A DNA stretch of 64,000 nucleotides from Bradyrhizobium sp. NAS80.1 (lineage in GTDB: Bacteria > Pseudomonadota > Alphaproteobacteria > Rhizobiales > Xanthobacteraceae). The notes beneath the pieces were generated by a model. It was not told the DNA's origin. It was given only the letters and a program-made list of their open reading frames with translations, and ran no database searches. The DNA lies in contig NZ_LGHL01000007.1 in assembly GCF_001908205.1 (NCBI RefSeq), positions 58,332-122,331 on the forward strand, written 5' to 3'. Within the stretch, counting starts at the first letter, position 1; the number at the start of each line of letters is the position of its first letter. The position numbers and the translations under genes were made by a program. Below are positions 34,511 through 44,093 of the stretch, in pieces.

Positions 34511-35784
34511 CACTTGCGTTGGGCTGCATCGCCGACGACTACACCGGCGCTTCCGATCTCGCCAACACGCTGACGCGCGCGGGCCTGCGTACCGTGCAGA
34601 CCATCGGCGTGCCCGCCGACGATCTCGCGCTGCCTGAGGTCGACGCCGTCGTGGTGTCGCTGAAGAGCCGCTCGATCGAGGCCGGACTTGCCGTATCGCG
34701 CTCGCGTGCGGCGGAGAAGTGGCTGCGCGGCCGCGGCGCGAGCCACGTGCTGTTCAAGATCTGCTCGACCTTCGATTCCACCGATGCCGGCAATATCGGC
34801 CCGGTGATGGACGCATTGCGCGCTGACTGCGGCGAGGCCGCCGTTCTGGTGACCCCGGCCTTCCCGGAGACCGGTCGCACCGTCTACCAGGGCAATCTGT
34901 TCGTCGGCGCCGTGCCGCTGAACGAGAGCCCGCTGAAGGACCATCCGCTCAACCCGATGCACGATTCCAACCTGGTCCGCGTGCTGGCGCGTCAGAGCAA
35001 GACGCCAATCGGCCTCGTCGACCTCGCGACCGTGACGCGCGGTGCTGATGCCGTGCGGGCTCGCCTCGCTGAATTAACGGGTAAGGGCACTGGCGCCGCG
35101 ATCATCGACGCCGTGTTCGACCGCGACCTCGAAACCATCGGCCTTGTCGCAGCCCAGCGTCGGCTGTCGGTCGGTGCCTCCGGCGTCGGCCTGGGGCTCG
35201 CGCGCGCGCTGGTGTCGACCGGCAAGGTCAAGTCAGCGGCGGCGAGCAGTGAGTCGGGCGCCGTCGTCGGCGGAGCGGCGGCGTGCCTTGCCGGAAGCTG
35301 CTCGCAGGCGACGTTACAGCAGATTGCCAGGGCGGAATCCGTCATGCCGGTGCTCCGTCTCAACCCGGACAGTATTATTACGGGAAAAGGTGAAGCCGAG
35401 CGCGCGCTGGCCTGGGCCAGGCCCCGGCTCGCCGATGGTCCGGTGCTGATTGCATCGAGCGCGACACCGGATGACGTCGGCGCGTTGCAGGCGCGTCACG
35501 GCCGCGACGCGGCCGGTCACGCCATTGAGCAGGCGATGGCCGACATTGCCGAAAGCCTAGTAAAATCAGGTGTTCGACGCCTGATCGTGGCCGGCGGCGA
35601 GACCTCCGGCGCGGTCGTCGACCGCCTCAAGATTCCTGGCTTCTTGGTCGGCGCGGAGATCGCTGCGGGCGTCCCGGTGCTGCGCGCCGTCGGCGCGGAA
35701 GCCGGCGACATGCTGCTCGCGTTGAAGTCGGGCAACTTCGGCAGACCGGACTTTTTCTCCGATGCGCTTGGGCTCATGCGCTGA
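34507..35784 (+). CDS. otnK: 3-oxo-tetronate kinase (four-carbon acid sugar kinase family)
   Basis: A 425-residue kinase. The N-terminal sugar-binding domain begins with GCIADDYTGASDLAN; the C-terminal nucleotide domain has GGETSGAVVDRL and GNFG. It phosphorylates 3-oxo-tetronate, the substrate for OtnC. GTG start at 34507 overlaps the otnI stop (GTGA). The family also includes D-threonate and erythronate kinases, but neighbours ltnD and otnI point to OtnK. Confidence 0.92.
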   Translation: MTLALGCIADDYTGASDLANTLTRAGLRTVQTIGVPADDLALPEVDAVVVSLKSRSIEAGLAVSRSRAAEKWLRGRGASHVLFKICSTFDSTDAGNIGPVMDALRADCGEAAVLVTPAFPETGRTVYQGNLFVGAVPLNESPLKDHPLNPMHDSNLVRVLARQSKTPIGLVDLATVTRGADAVRARLAELTGKGTGAAIIDAVFDRDLETIGLVAAQRRLSVGASGVGLGLARALVSTGKVKSAAASSESGAVVGGAAACLAGSCSQATLQQIARAESVMPVLRLNPDSIITGKGEAERALAWARPRLADGPVLIASSATPDDVGALQARHGRDAAGHAIEQAMADIAESLVKSGVRRLIVAGGETSGAVVDRLKIPGFLVGAEIAAGVPVLRAVGAEAGDMLLALKSGNFGRPDFFSDALGLMR

Positions 35785-35824
35785 GCGCAGAGCGTTCTTA
35801 GTCGCTCATTCACTTCTTTAAGGT

Positions 35825-35840
35825 TCCGTACTCGTACGGA
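35825..35840. promoter_or_regulatory. palindrome between otnK and the chemoreceptor gene
   Basis: TCCGTAC-TC-GTACGGA has perfect 7-bp arms and lies 40 bp after otnK and 109 bp before the chemoreceptor start, in a relatively AT-rich gap. It could be an operator or a weak terminator stem; there is no T tract. Confidence 0.3.
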
Positions 35841-35948
35841 GTCGTAGTTAACAACTGCTCAGTCGCTTTGTTGTTGGATATCGGCGCCGCGCCTTTGGTT
35901 GATCCGCAATTTCAGGACGCGCACCGCGCCAACGCAAAGAGACCAGTT

Positions 35949-37640
35949 ATGCTCGCCACCATCTCCATCCGCGCCAAGATCATCAGTGTCGTGGCATTCC
36001 TGCTTGTCGCGATGGCCGGCATGGGCCTGCTCGCCGTCATGAAGATGCGGACGATCAACGCCAACACGGTCGACATCACCACGAACTGGATGCCCAGCGT
36101 TCGCGTGATCGGCGAGATTCGAGCCAGCGTCATCACCTACCGCAACGTGGTTCGCCAGCACATGCTGGCTGAAACGCTCGACGACAAGCTCGCGAACGAG
36201 AAGACCGCCGTCACGGTGCTCGATGGGCTCGCGAAGGCGCGCAGGAACTATGAGCCCATGATCACGTCACCGGCGGAACGGGCGCTCTACACTCAGTGGT
36301 CGAGCCTTTGGGACGACTACAAGAAGGGTACCGAAGAGGTTTTTGCGCTGTCGCGCCGCGATGCCGGCAAGATTCCGCACGACGCTCAGGAACTGAATTC
36401 CAAGACGGTCAACAAGATCGGCCTCCAGGCGGATGAGGTCCTGAACAAGGATATCGAGCTCAACACCAAGGGCGGCGATCAGGCTGCTGCAGATGCGGCT
36501 GACACTTTCTACTATGCGTTCATGCTCGTCGCGATCATTCTCGGTGTCGCCGTCATCGCCGGAATCGGCGTCAGCTTCTATCTCGTGCAGGACGTCTCCG
36601 CCGGCATCAACTCGATCATCCAACCGATGCAGGCGCTGGGCCAGGGCGACCTGACCGCCGAGGTCCCGCATCGCGGCGAGAAGACCGAGATCGGCGCCAT
36701 GGCCGACGTGCTCCAGATCTTCAAGGAGGCCCTGATCGCCAAGAAGGCTGCCGACGACGCCGCCGCGGCCGATGCCGAGGCCAAGATCGAGCGCGGCCGC
36801 CGCGTCGACAACATCACCCGCGAATTCGAATCGATGATCGGCGAGATTGTCCAGACCGTGTCGTCGGCCTCAACCCAGCTCGAGGCCGCCGCCTCGACGC
36901 TGACTTCGACTGCCGACCGCTCCCAGAGGCTGGCGACCACGGTTGCCGGTGCCTCCGAGGAAGCCTCGACCAATGTGCAGTCGGTGGCTTCGGCGACCGA
37001 GGAGATGGCGTCGTCGGTGGGCGAGATCAGCCGCCAGGTGCAGGAATCGGCGCGGATGGCGGGTGAAGCCGTCGGCCAGGCCCGTGCCACCACCGAGCGC
37101 GTCAGCGAGCTGTCCAAGGCGGCCTCCCGCATCGGCGACGTCGTCGAACTCATCAATACCATTGCCGGCCAGACCAACCTCCTGGCACTGAATGCCACCA
37201 TCGAAGCGGCCCGCGCGGGTGAAGCCGGCCGCGGCTTCGCGGTCGTCGCCTCCGAGGTGAAGGCGCTTGCCGAGCAGACTGCGAAGGCGACCGGCGAAAT
37301 CGGCCAGCAGATCACCGGCATCCAGGCGGCGACCAACGACTCGGTCGGCGCGATCAAGGAGATCTCCTCGACCATCGAGCGTCTGTCGGAAATCTCCTCG
37401 GCGATCGCGGCTGCGGTGGAAGAGCAGGGCGCGGCGACCCAGGAGATCGCCCGCAATGTGCAGCAGGCGGCGCAGGGCACCCAGCAGGTCTCCTCCAACA
37501 TCACCGACGTGCAGCGCGGCGCAACCGAGACCGGTACGGCGTCCTCGCAGGTGCTGTCGGCGGCGCAGATGCTGTCGAACGACTCCAACCGGCTGAAGAC
37601 CGAGGTGAGCAATTTCCTGACCAACGTCCGCGCGGCGTAA
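35949..37640 (+). CDS. methyl-accepting chemotaxis protein
   Basis: A 563-residue transmembrane chemoreceptor. TM1 is about 10-32, a periplasmic four-helix-bundle ligand domain about 33-187, TM2 about 188-212, HAMP about 213-265, and a long coiled-coil signalling domain with the conserved hairpin tip [20 protein letters not shown] near 415-435. There is no C-terminal receptor-modification pentapeptide. Start ATG 35949 sits just before TM1. Its position after the threonate genes may hint at a related ligand, but it is a separate unit with its own terminator. Confidence 0.92.
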   Translation: MLATISIRAKIISVVAFLLVAMAGMGLLAVMKMRTINANTVDITTNWMPSVRVIGEIRASVITYRNVVRQHMLAETLDDKLANEKTAVTVLDGLAKARRNYEPMITSPAERALYTQWSSLWDDYKKGTEEVFALSRRDAGKIPHDAQELNSKTVNKIGLQADEVLNKDIELNTKGGDQAAADAADTFYYAFMLVAIILGVAVIAGIGVSFYLVQDVSAGINSIIQPMQALGQGDLTAEVPHRGEKTEIGAMADVLQIFKEALIAKKAADDAAAADAEAKIERGRRVDNITREFESMIGEIVQTVSSASTQLEAAASTLTSTADRSQRLATTVAGASEEASTNVQSVASATEEMASSVGEISRQVQESARMAGEAVGQARATTERVSELSKAASRIGDVVELINTIAGQTNLLALNATIEAARAGEAGRGFAVVASEVKALAEQTAKATGEIGQQITGIQAATNDSVGAIKEISSTIERLSEISSAIAAAVEEQGAATQEIARNVQQAAQGTQQVSSNITDVQRGATETGTASSQVLSAAQMLSNDSNRLKTEVSNFLTNVRAA

Positions 37641-37664
37641 GCCGGGAAAAAGCGGCAGTCTCCG

Positions 37665-37689
37665 AGCGGCGCCTTCGGGCGCCGCTTTT
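37665..37689 (+). terminator. rho-independent terminator of the chemoreceptor gene
   Basis: Perfect 9-bp stem AGCGGCGCC / GGCGCCGCT closed by a stable TTCG loop and followed by TTTT, 24 bp after the stop. It is the cleanest intrinsic terminator in the window. Confidence 0.85.
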
Positions 37690-37880
37690 CGTTGCAGAGA
37701 GCGGCCTCTGTAATCTTTCGGCCAAAGGCTGCATATCTGGAATGCGATTTCGCCATGCGATAGCAGGGAAGTGACCGCGCGTGACGCGCTGTCGTTGGCC
37801 ATTTCAGCGGTGTTCGGGTAAACCAACCGAGGAACCCGTGGGGCGTGTTCCCTGTCCCCTGATTTGGAATTGCCTGACGA

Positions 37881-40800
37881 ATGATTGCTCTGGTCCGAAT
37901 TGCCCTGAGCCGACCCTACACGTTTGTCGTGCTCGCGCTCCTGCTCCTGATCATCGGACCGCTGGCGGCCCTGCGGACGCCGACCGACATCTTCCCCGAC
38001 ATCCGCATCCCCGTGATCGGCGTGGTCTGGCAGTACACCGGCCTGCCGCCCGACCAGATGTCCGGCCGCATCACCACGCCCTTCCAGCGCGCGCTGACGA
38101 CGACGGTCAACGACATCGAGCATATCGTCGCCAACTCCTATAACGGCTTCGGCATCATCAAGATCTTCTTCCAGCCGAACGTCGACATCCGGACCGCCAA
38201 CGCGCAAGTTACCGCGATCTCGCAGACGCTGCTCAAGCAGATGCCGCCGGGCGCGACGCCGCCCCTGATCCTGAACTATTCCGCCTCCACCGTACCGATC
38301 ATCCAGGTGGCGCTGTCCGGCGATGGCCTGACCGAGCAGAACCTCGCCGATATCGGCATCAACAATCTGCGCACGCCACTCGTCACCGTTCCGGGCGCGG
38401 CGATCCCGTATCCGTTCGGCGGCAAGCAGCGCCAGGTCCAGATCGACCTCGACCCCACCGCGCTCCAGGCGCGCGGCCTGTCCGGCCAGGACGTCGCCAA
38501 CGCGCTCGCCGCGCAAAACCTGATTACGCCGGTCGGCACCCAGAAAATCGGCACCTTCGAGTACAGCATCCAGCTCAACAACTCGCCGCTCAAGATCGAC
38601 GAACTCGGCAATCTGCCGATCAAGACCGTCAACGGAGCTATGGTCTATGTGCGCGACGTCGCGACCGTGCGCGACGGCAACCCGCCGCAGACCAACATCG
38701 TCCACGTCGACGGCAACCGTTCGGTGCTGATGATGGTATTGAAGGCAGGCGCGACCTCGACGCTCGACATCATCGCCGGCATCAAGCAGAAGGTGATCGA
38801 CGTCAAGGACCAGCTGCCGGATGCGCTGAAGATCGGCTTCATCGGCGACCAGTCGGTGTTTGTGCGCGGCGCGATCGAGGGCGTCGCTTTCGAAGGCGTG
38901 ATCGCGGCGCTGCTCACCAGCGTCATGATCCTCCTGTTCCTCGGCAGCTGGCGCTCGACCGTCATTATCGCGGTCTCTATTCCGCTCTCGGTGCTCGGCG
39001 CCATCATCATGCTGTCGGCGATCGGCGAGACGCTGAACATCATGACGCTCGGCGGCCTTGCGCTCGCGGTCGGCATTCTCGTCGACGATGCAACGGTGAC
39101 TATCGAAAATATCAACTACCATCTGGAGCAGGGCAAGCCGGTCGAGCAGTCGATCCTCGACGGCGCCAACCAGATCGTGACGCCGGCCTTCGTGTCGCTG
39201 CTCTGTATCTGCATCGTGTTCGTGCCGATGTTCTTCCTCACCGGTGTCGCGCGCTTCCTGTTCGTGCCGATGGCCGAAGCCGTGATGTTCGCGATGATCT
39301 GGTCGTTCATTCTGTCGCGCACGCTGGTGCCGACCATGGCGAACTACCTGCTGCATGCGCATGTCCATCACGAGGGCGAGCCGCCGAAGTCGCGCAATCC
39401 GTTTGTCTGGTTCCAGCGCGCCTTCGAGGCGCGATTCGAGCGCATTCGCGGCGGCTATCGCGGTTTGCTGGCCATGGCGCTGGCGCATCGCGCGGTATTC
39501 GTGATCGGCTTCCTCTGCGTCGTCGGCGCGTCCTTCGCGCTGGTGCCGTTCTTGGGGCGCAACTTCTTCCCCGCGGTCGATGCCGGCAACATCCTGATGC
39601 ATGTCCGCACCCAGGTCGGCACCCGCGTCGAGGAGACCGCCAACCAGCTCACCGACGTGCAGAAGGCGGTCCGCAAGCTGATCCCGGGCGAGATCGAGAC
39701 CATGACCGACAACATCGGCATGCCGATCTCCGGCATCAACATGACCTACAACAACACTGGCGTGATCGGCCCGCAAGACGGCGACATTCAGATCAAGCTG
39801 AAGGAAGGCCACAAGCCAACGGAAGAGCATGTGCGCGTGCTGCGCGAGCAGTTGCCGCGCCTATTCCCCGGCGTCAGCTTCGCCTTCCTGCCGGCCGACA
39901 TCGTCAGCCAGATCCTGAACTTCGGCGCGCCCGCGCCGATCGATCTGCAGATCCGCGGCGCCAATCTCGAGGCCAACTTTGCCTACGCCAACAAGCTGCT
40001 CGCCAGGGTCCGCCGCATTCCCGGCGTTGCGGATGCGCGCATCCAGCAATCGCCCAACCTTCCGACCTTCAATATCGATGTCGATCGCACCCGCGCGCAA
40101 TATGTCGGCCTGACCGAGCGCGACGTCACCAACAGCCTCGTCGTCAATCTCGCCGGCTCTTCGCAGGTCGCGCCGACCTACTATCTCAATCCGGACAATG
40201 GCGTGTCCTACTCCATCGTGATGCAGACGCCGCAATACCAGATCGACTCGCTCAGCGCGCTGCAGACGCTGCCGATCACCGCCACCGGCGCTTCGCAGTC
40301 GCCGATCCTCGGCGGAATCGCCGACATCAAGCGCACGACCTCGAGCGCGGTGGTGTCGCAATACGACATCCAGAACCTTGTGCAGATCTTTGCCACGACG
40401 TCGGGCCGCGATCTCGGCGCGGTCGCGACCGACATCCGCCAGGCCATCGCCGACACCGCCAAGGACGTGCCGAAGGGCTCCTCCGTGGCGTTGCTCGGCC
40501 AGGTGCAGACCATGAACAGTGCCTTCACCGGCCTTCTGTTCGGCCTGCTCGGCGCGGTCGTGCTGATCTACTTCCTGATCGTCGTGAACTTCCAGTCCTG
40601 GTCCGACCCGTTCGTGATCATCACCGCGCTGCCGGCCGCGCTCGCCGGCATTGTCTGGATGCTGTTCACGACCCAGACCACGCTGTCGGTGCCGGCGCTC
40701 ACCGGCGCCATCATGTGCATGGGCGTTGCCACCGCTAACAGCGTGCTCGTGATCTCCTTCGCGCGCGAGCGCTACGAGGAGCTCGGCGATCCCATTGCGG

Positions 40801-41060
40801 CCGCGCTCGAAGCCGGCTTCGTCCGGTTCCGCCCGGTGCTGATGACTGCGCTCGCCATGATTATCGGCATGGCGCCGATGGCCTTGGGGCTGGGCGAGGG
40901 CGGTGAGCAGAATGCGCCGCTTGGCCGCGCTGTGATCGGCGGCCTGATCTTTGCAACTTTCGCCACGCTGATGTTTGTTCCTGTGGTGTTCAGCATGGTA
41001 CACAAGAAACAAGGCGCCAAAGCCGCCGTCCCATTGGAGACTCCGCATGTCGCCCACTGA
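37881..41060 (+). CDS. RND efflux transporter permease (HAE-type)
   Basis: A 1059-residue inner-membrane pump subunit of the AcrB/MdtB type, with twelve expected helices, two large periplasmic loops, and the proton-relay Asp pair in TM4 (Asp402-Asp403 in LVDDATVTIENI). It should export hydrophobic compounds together with the adaptor encoded next. Gene order is permease then adaptor, the reverse of the common order, with a 14-bp overlap. No outer-membrane factor gene follows, so a shared TolC-like channel is expected. Confidence 0.93.
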   Translation: MIALVRIALSRPYTFVVLALLLLIIGPLAALRTPTDIFPDIRIPVIGVVWQYTGLPPDQMSGRITTPFQRALTTTVNDIEHIVANSYNGFGIIKIFFQPNVDIRTANAQVTAISQTLLKQMPPGATPPLILNYSASTVPIIQVALSGDGLTEQNLADIGINNLRTPLVTVPGAAIPYPFGGKQRQVQIDLDPTALQARGLSGQDVANALAAQNLITPVGTQKIGTFEYSIQLNNSPLKIDELGNLPIKTVNGAMVYVRDVATVRDGNPPQTNIVHVDGNRSVLMMVLKAGATSTLDIIAGIKQKVIDVKDQLPDALKIGFIGDQSVFVRGAIEGVAFEGVIAALLTSVMILLFLGSWRSTVIIAVSIPLSVLGAIIMLSAIGETLNIMTLGGLALAVGILVDDATVTIENINYHLEQGKPVEQSILDGANQIVTPAFVSLLCICIVFVPMFFLTGVARFLFVPMAEAVMFAMIWSFILSRTLVPTMANYLLHAHVHHEGEPPKSRNPFVWFQRAFEARFERIRGGYRGLLAMALAHRAVFVIGFLCVVGASFALVPFLGRNFFPAVDAGNILMHVRTQVGTRVEETANQLTDVQKAVRKLIPGEIETMTDNIGMPISGINMTYNNTGVIGPQDGDIQIKLKEGHKPTEEHVRVLREQLPRLFPGVSFAFLPADIVSQILNFGAPAPIDLQIRGANLEANFAYANKLLARVRRIPGVADARIQQSPNLPTFNIDVDRTRAQYVGLTERDVTNSLVVNLAGSSQVAPTYYLNPDNGVSYSIVMQTPQYQIDSLSALQTLPITATGASQSPILGGIADIKRTTSSAVVSQYDIQNLVQIFATTSGRDLGAVATDIRQAIADTAKDVPKGSSVALLGQVQTMNSAFTGLLFGLLGAVVLIYFLIVVNFQSWSDPFVIITALPAALAGIVWMLFTTQTTLSVPALTGAIMCMGVATANSVLVISFARERYEELGDPIAAALEAGFVRFRPVLMTALAMIIGMAPMALGLGEGGEQNAPLGRAVIGGLIFATFATLMFVPVVFSMVHKKQGAKAAVPLETPHVAH

Positions 41061-42243
41061 ACCCCGCTCCGCGGTGTCGCACCGGAAACTGGGCATCTTC
41101 GGCGTGGTGGCGCTGATTGCAGCAGGTCTCGTGGTCGGCACCGGCATCCGGGCCCGCGAGGATCAGGGCTCCAAGCTGAAGGAATGGACCGACGACCAGG
41201 CGGTCCCCAGCGTCGCGGTGGCTCTGCCCAATGCCAAGGCCCGCAACGCCACCATCGATCTGCCGGGCCGGCTCGAGGCCTATTATCGTGCTCCGATTTT
41301 CGCCCGCGTCTCGGGCTATCTGAAGAGCTGGAGCGCCGACATCGGCGCTCGCGTCAAGGCCGGGCAGGTGATCGCCGAGATCGAGGCGCCCGACCTCGAC
41401 CAGCAGCTCTTGCAGGCCCGCGCCGACCTCGCCAGCCAGCAGGCGAGCGCACGGCTGTCGGAGGCGACGCTGAACCGGCGCAAGACGCTGGTCGCATCGA
41501 ACTTCGTCTCCGCGCAGGAGATCGACGAGCGCACTGCCGACCTTTCCAACAAGAACGCTGCCGTCCATTCGGGGCAGGCCAATGTCGAGCGCCTTGAGGC
41601 GCTGGCCGGCTACAAGAAGATCACCGCGCCATTCGACGGCGTGGTCACGGCGCGCGATACCGACGTCGGTGCGCTGATCAATGCCGGCGGCGGCTCGGGT
41701 CCGGCGATGTTCGTCGTCTCCGACATCACCAAGCTACGCGTTTACGTGAACGTTCCCCAGAACTACGTGCCGGCGATCAAGATGGGCGCCAAGGCCACCA
41801 TCGCGCTGCCGGAATATTCAAACCGGACCTTCCAGGCGACGGTGGAAGCCTCCTCGCAGGCCGTGGACGTCGCCTCGGGCACCACGCGCATGCAGCTTGG
41901 TCTGGACAATTCCGGCGGAGAGCTGATGCCCGGCGGCTATGCCAGCGTGAAGCTCGGCCTCCAGCGCGACTCCGCGCCACTCAGTATCCCCGCCAGCGCC
42001 CTGATCTTCAACGGCAGCGGCCTGCGCGTCGCGACCGTCGGGGCGGACGACAAGGTGCTGTTCAAGACCGTAACGATCGCCCGTGATCTCGGCCGCGAGA
42101 TCGAGCTTGCATCAGGAATCTCGCCCGACGACCGTGTCATCACCGCCCCGCCGGACGGCCTCTCCGATGGCGACGCGGTCCGCGTCGTCGGCGCCGGCGG
42201 CAAGCCCGCAACGGCATCGGAAAAGCAGGCACCGAAGAGCTAG
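41047..42243 (+). CDS. RND efflux periplasmic adaptor (membrane fusion protein)
   Basis: A 398-residue HlyD/MFP protein. One N-terminal hydrophobic anchor (about 15-32) is followed by the lipoyl-like half motif GRLEAYYRAPIFARVSGYL, a helical hairpin (about 110-195, LLQARADLASQQASARLSEA), the second lipoyl half ITAPFDGVVTARDTDVG, and a beta-barrel. I chose ATG 41047, with GGAG upstream, inside the end of the permease gene. Confidence 0.9.
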   Translation: MSPTEPRSAVSHRKLGIFGVVALIAAGLVVGTGIRAREDQGSKLKEWTDDQAVPSVAVALPNAKARNATIDLPGRLEAYYRAPIFARVSGYLKSWSADIGARVKAGQVIAEIEAPDLDQQLLQARADLASQQASARLSEATLNRRKTLVASNFVSAQEIDERTADLSNKNAAVHSGQANVERLEALAGYKKITAPFDGVVTARDTDVGALINAGGGSGPAMFVVSDITKLRVYVNVPQNYVPAIKMGAKATIALPEYSNRTFQATVEASSQAVDVASGTTRMQLGLDNSGGELMPGGYASVKLGLQRDSAPLSIPASALIFNGSGLRVATVGADDKVLFKTVTIARDLGREIELASGISPDDRVITAPPDGLSDGDAVRVVGAGGKPATASEKQAPKS

Positions 42244-42249
42244 GGCTTC

Positions 42250-42410
42250 TTCACCTCGCCCCGCTTGCGGGAAGAGGTCGACGCGCTCGGCAGCGCCGTT
42301 GCGCGCCTGAGCGCGTCGGGTGAGGGGGACTCTCCGCGAGTCCAACTCTTACCGCCCCCGTGGAGACTCCCCCTCACCCCAACCCTCTCCCCGCAAGCGG
42401 GGCGAGGGAG
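42250..42410. repeat. long palindromic element, family 5
   Basis: A 161-bp imperfect palindrome with outer arms TTCACCTCGCCCCGCTTGCG and CCGCAAGCGGGGCGAGGGAG and inner arms CTCTCCGCGAGTCC / GGAGACTCCCCCTCACCCC. It fits almost exactly between the adaptor stop (42243) and the convergent thiolase-like stop (42412). A second copy is at 48210-48378. Confidence 0.8.
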
Positions 42411-42411
42411 A

Positions 42412-43926
42412 TCAGGCCACCCGCCACTCCGGCACACCATTGGCGGCCATCGCGATCTCGCCGAGCGAGCCGACCGGCGTCCGATCCATGTTGAGCAGGT
42501 GCGCCAGCGTCGCCGTATCTCTCGCCGGAATCCGCGCCAGCGTGCGGCGGTCATCCGCCGTGCGCAGCATCACGACGCCATGCTCGACATCGCCATTGCG
42601 GCCGTAGAGCACCGTAAAGCTCTCCACTTTGCTCTTGCCTGATGGCTCCGTGACGAAGTCCGGCACCGCGCGCTTGTTGCGGTCGGCCTCGCTCTGCACG
42701 CTCGTCTCTTGCGCCAGCGCCCCACGCGGCGCTGTCTTCGACACGACCAGGGCGTGATGCTTGGTGACGAAGCCGCCCTGGCCATAGAGCAGGCCGAGCT
42801 TTGCACCATCGCGCACGCGCCGCACCATCGCGCAGGCCGCGTGCGTCATGTAGGTGTTGAGCGGTGCACCGAAGAAGGTGAGGCCGCCGGTCACGGTCGG
42901 CTGCACGTCGGCGCCCAGGCCCAGCGTTCGCCGTGCCATCTTGGGCACGCAGGGGAAGCAGCTGTAGAGCTCGATCGCGTCGAACTTCCTGCCGTCGCCG
43001 CCGGCGAGATCCATCGCCGCTTTCAGGACTGCGTTCTGCGGATGGCTCTCATAGAACTGGTCGCGCAGCAGGTAGTCGCGCGGCTCTTCCGCCGAGGCGC
43101 CGCCGAGTGGATAGACCAGCTTGTCCTCCGCGATGCCGGCCGCACGCGCCTTGGCGAGGCTAGTCAGCAGCAGCGCGCCGCCCATGTTGACGCTCGGGTT
43201 GGCAACCATGAGCTTGTTGTAGGGCCACGCGATCAGGCGGTTGTCCGCCGTCGGAGTCGTGATCTCTTCGGGCGCAAAGCGCCGCTTCAGCCACGCGTTC
43301 GGGTTTTGGGCGGCGGCTTCCGAATAGCGTGACCACAGCGTGCCGGACTCCGCCATGGCTTCGCGCGGTGTTTGGCTCCAATGGGCCGACGAAGCCGCTT
43401 CATAAAACGGATAGACGGTGACGGGGCGAAACACGCCGAGCGTCACGGCCAGCGGTTTCTGGAACGCCGCGCCGCGCTTCGGTTCCTCCACATCATGCGC
43501 GAACGGCGTCCATGGCAACTTGGCCCCGGCGCGTTCCGCCTTGGTCGCGGTCGACTGCGCTTCTGCTCCGCAGACTGCGGCCACGGTGCATTCGCCGCGT
43601 GCGATGCGCTTGGCGGCCTCGTGGATGTAGCGGATCGGGCTCTCTCCGCCGACCGGGCCGTAATAGCAATGCGAAGGCGTGATCCCGAGCCGCTGCGCCA
43701 GCAATTTCTCCGGATCGCGATAGCGCCAGCTCAGGAAGTTGACGACGTCGAGCGATTGCACCTCGCCAAGCAGCTTTGCGCCCGCATCCTGCTCGGCACG
43801 GCGCAGCGCTTGCTCCAGAAGATCGAGCGGCTCGAGACCCTCGCTGATCTCTTTCGGGCGGTCGACGATTTCGCCGATGCCGACGATGACGGGAATGCGG
43901 TCTTCGGGGATGGGGGAGTTGGTCAT
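42412..43926 (-). CDS. thiolase-superfamily acetyl-CoA acetyltransferase-like protein
   Basis: A 504-residue thiolase-like protein of the longer SCP-x-related group. It starts with IPVIVGIGEIVDRP and has VAAVCGAEAQSTATKA, AIELYSCFPCVPKMAR, and the late conserved TFFGAPLNTYMTHAACAMV. The usual nucleophile context (C-x-S-G) is not clear; the early region reads GGESPIRYIHEAA, so acyl-transfer activity is not certain. I chose ATG 43926; GTG 43941 is an alternative. Context is acyl-CoA metabolism. Confidence 0.8.
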   Translation of the reverse strand: MTNSPIPEDRIPVIVGIGEIVDRPKEISEGLEPLDLLEQALRRAEQDAGAKLLGEVQSLDVVNFLSWRYRDPEKLLAQRLGITPSHCYYGPVGGESPIRYIHEAAKRIARGECTVAAVCGAEAQSTATKAERAGAKLPWTPFAHDVEEPKRGAAFQKPLAVTLGVFRPVTVYPFYEAASSAHWSQTPREAMAESGTLWSRYSEAAAQNPNAWLKRRFAPEEITTPTADNRLIAWPYNKLMVANPSVNMGGALLLTSLAKARAAGIAEDKLVYPLGGASAEEPRDYLLRDQFYESHPQNAVLKAAMDLAGGDGRKFDAIELYSCFPCVPKMARRTLGLGADVQPTVTGGLTFFGAPLNTYMTHAACAMVRRVRDGAKLGLLYGQGGFVTKHHALVVSKTAPRGALAQETSVQSEADRNKRAVPDFVTEPSGKSKVESFTVLYGRNGDVEHGVVMLRTADDRRTLARIPARDTATLAHLLNMDRTPVGSLGEIAMAANGVPEWRVA

Positions 43927-43966
43927 TTCTTCTTGCTTCACGTGTTAGATCTTAGGCACGCCGTCG

Positions 43967-44079
43967 TCCTTCGAGGCCTTCGCTGCGCTACGGCACCTCA
44001 GGATGACGGCTACGGGGAGAGGCGTCATCCTGAGGTGCTCGCCCAGCGGCGCTTGCGCCGCTGGGCTAGCCTCGAAGGA
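43967..44079. repeat. intergenic inverted repeat, family 6
   Basis: Outer arms TCCTTCGAGGC / GCCTCGAAGGA, middle arms CACCTCAGGATGAC / GTCATCCTGAGGTG, and a separate perfect hairpin GCCCAGCGGCG-CTTG-CGCCGCTGGGC (44041-44066). It lies upstream of the thiolase-like gene and just downstream of the nitronate monooxygenase-like gene. Confidence 0.75.
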
Positions 44080-44093
44080 TGGGCCACGGGCGA

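Noticed and set aside
36870..39830. 986-residue open frame on the minus strand
   Set aside because: It runs antisense across the chemoreceptor, its terminator and the RND pump; composition is His/Arg/Asp-rich without motifs.
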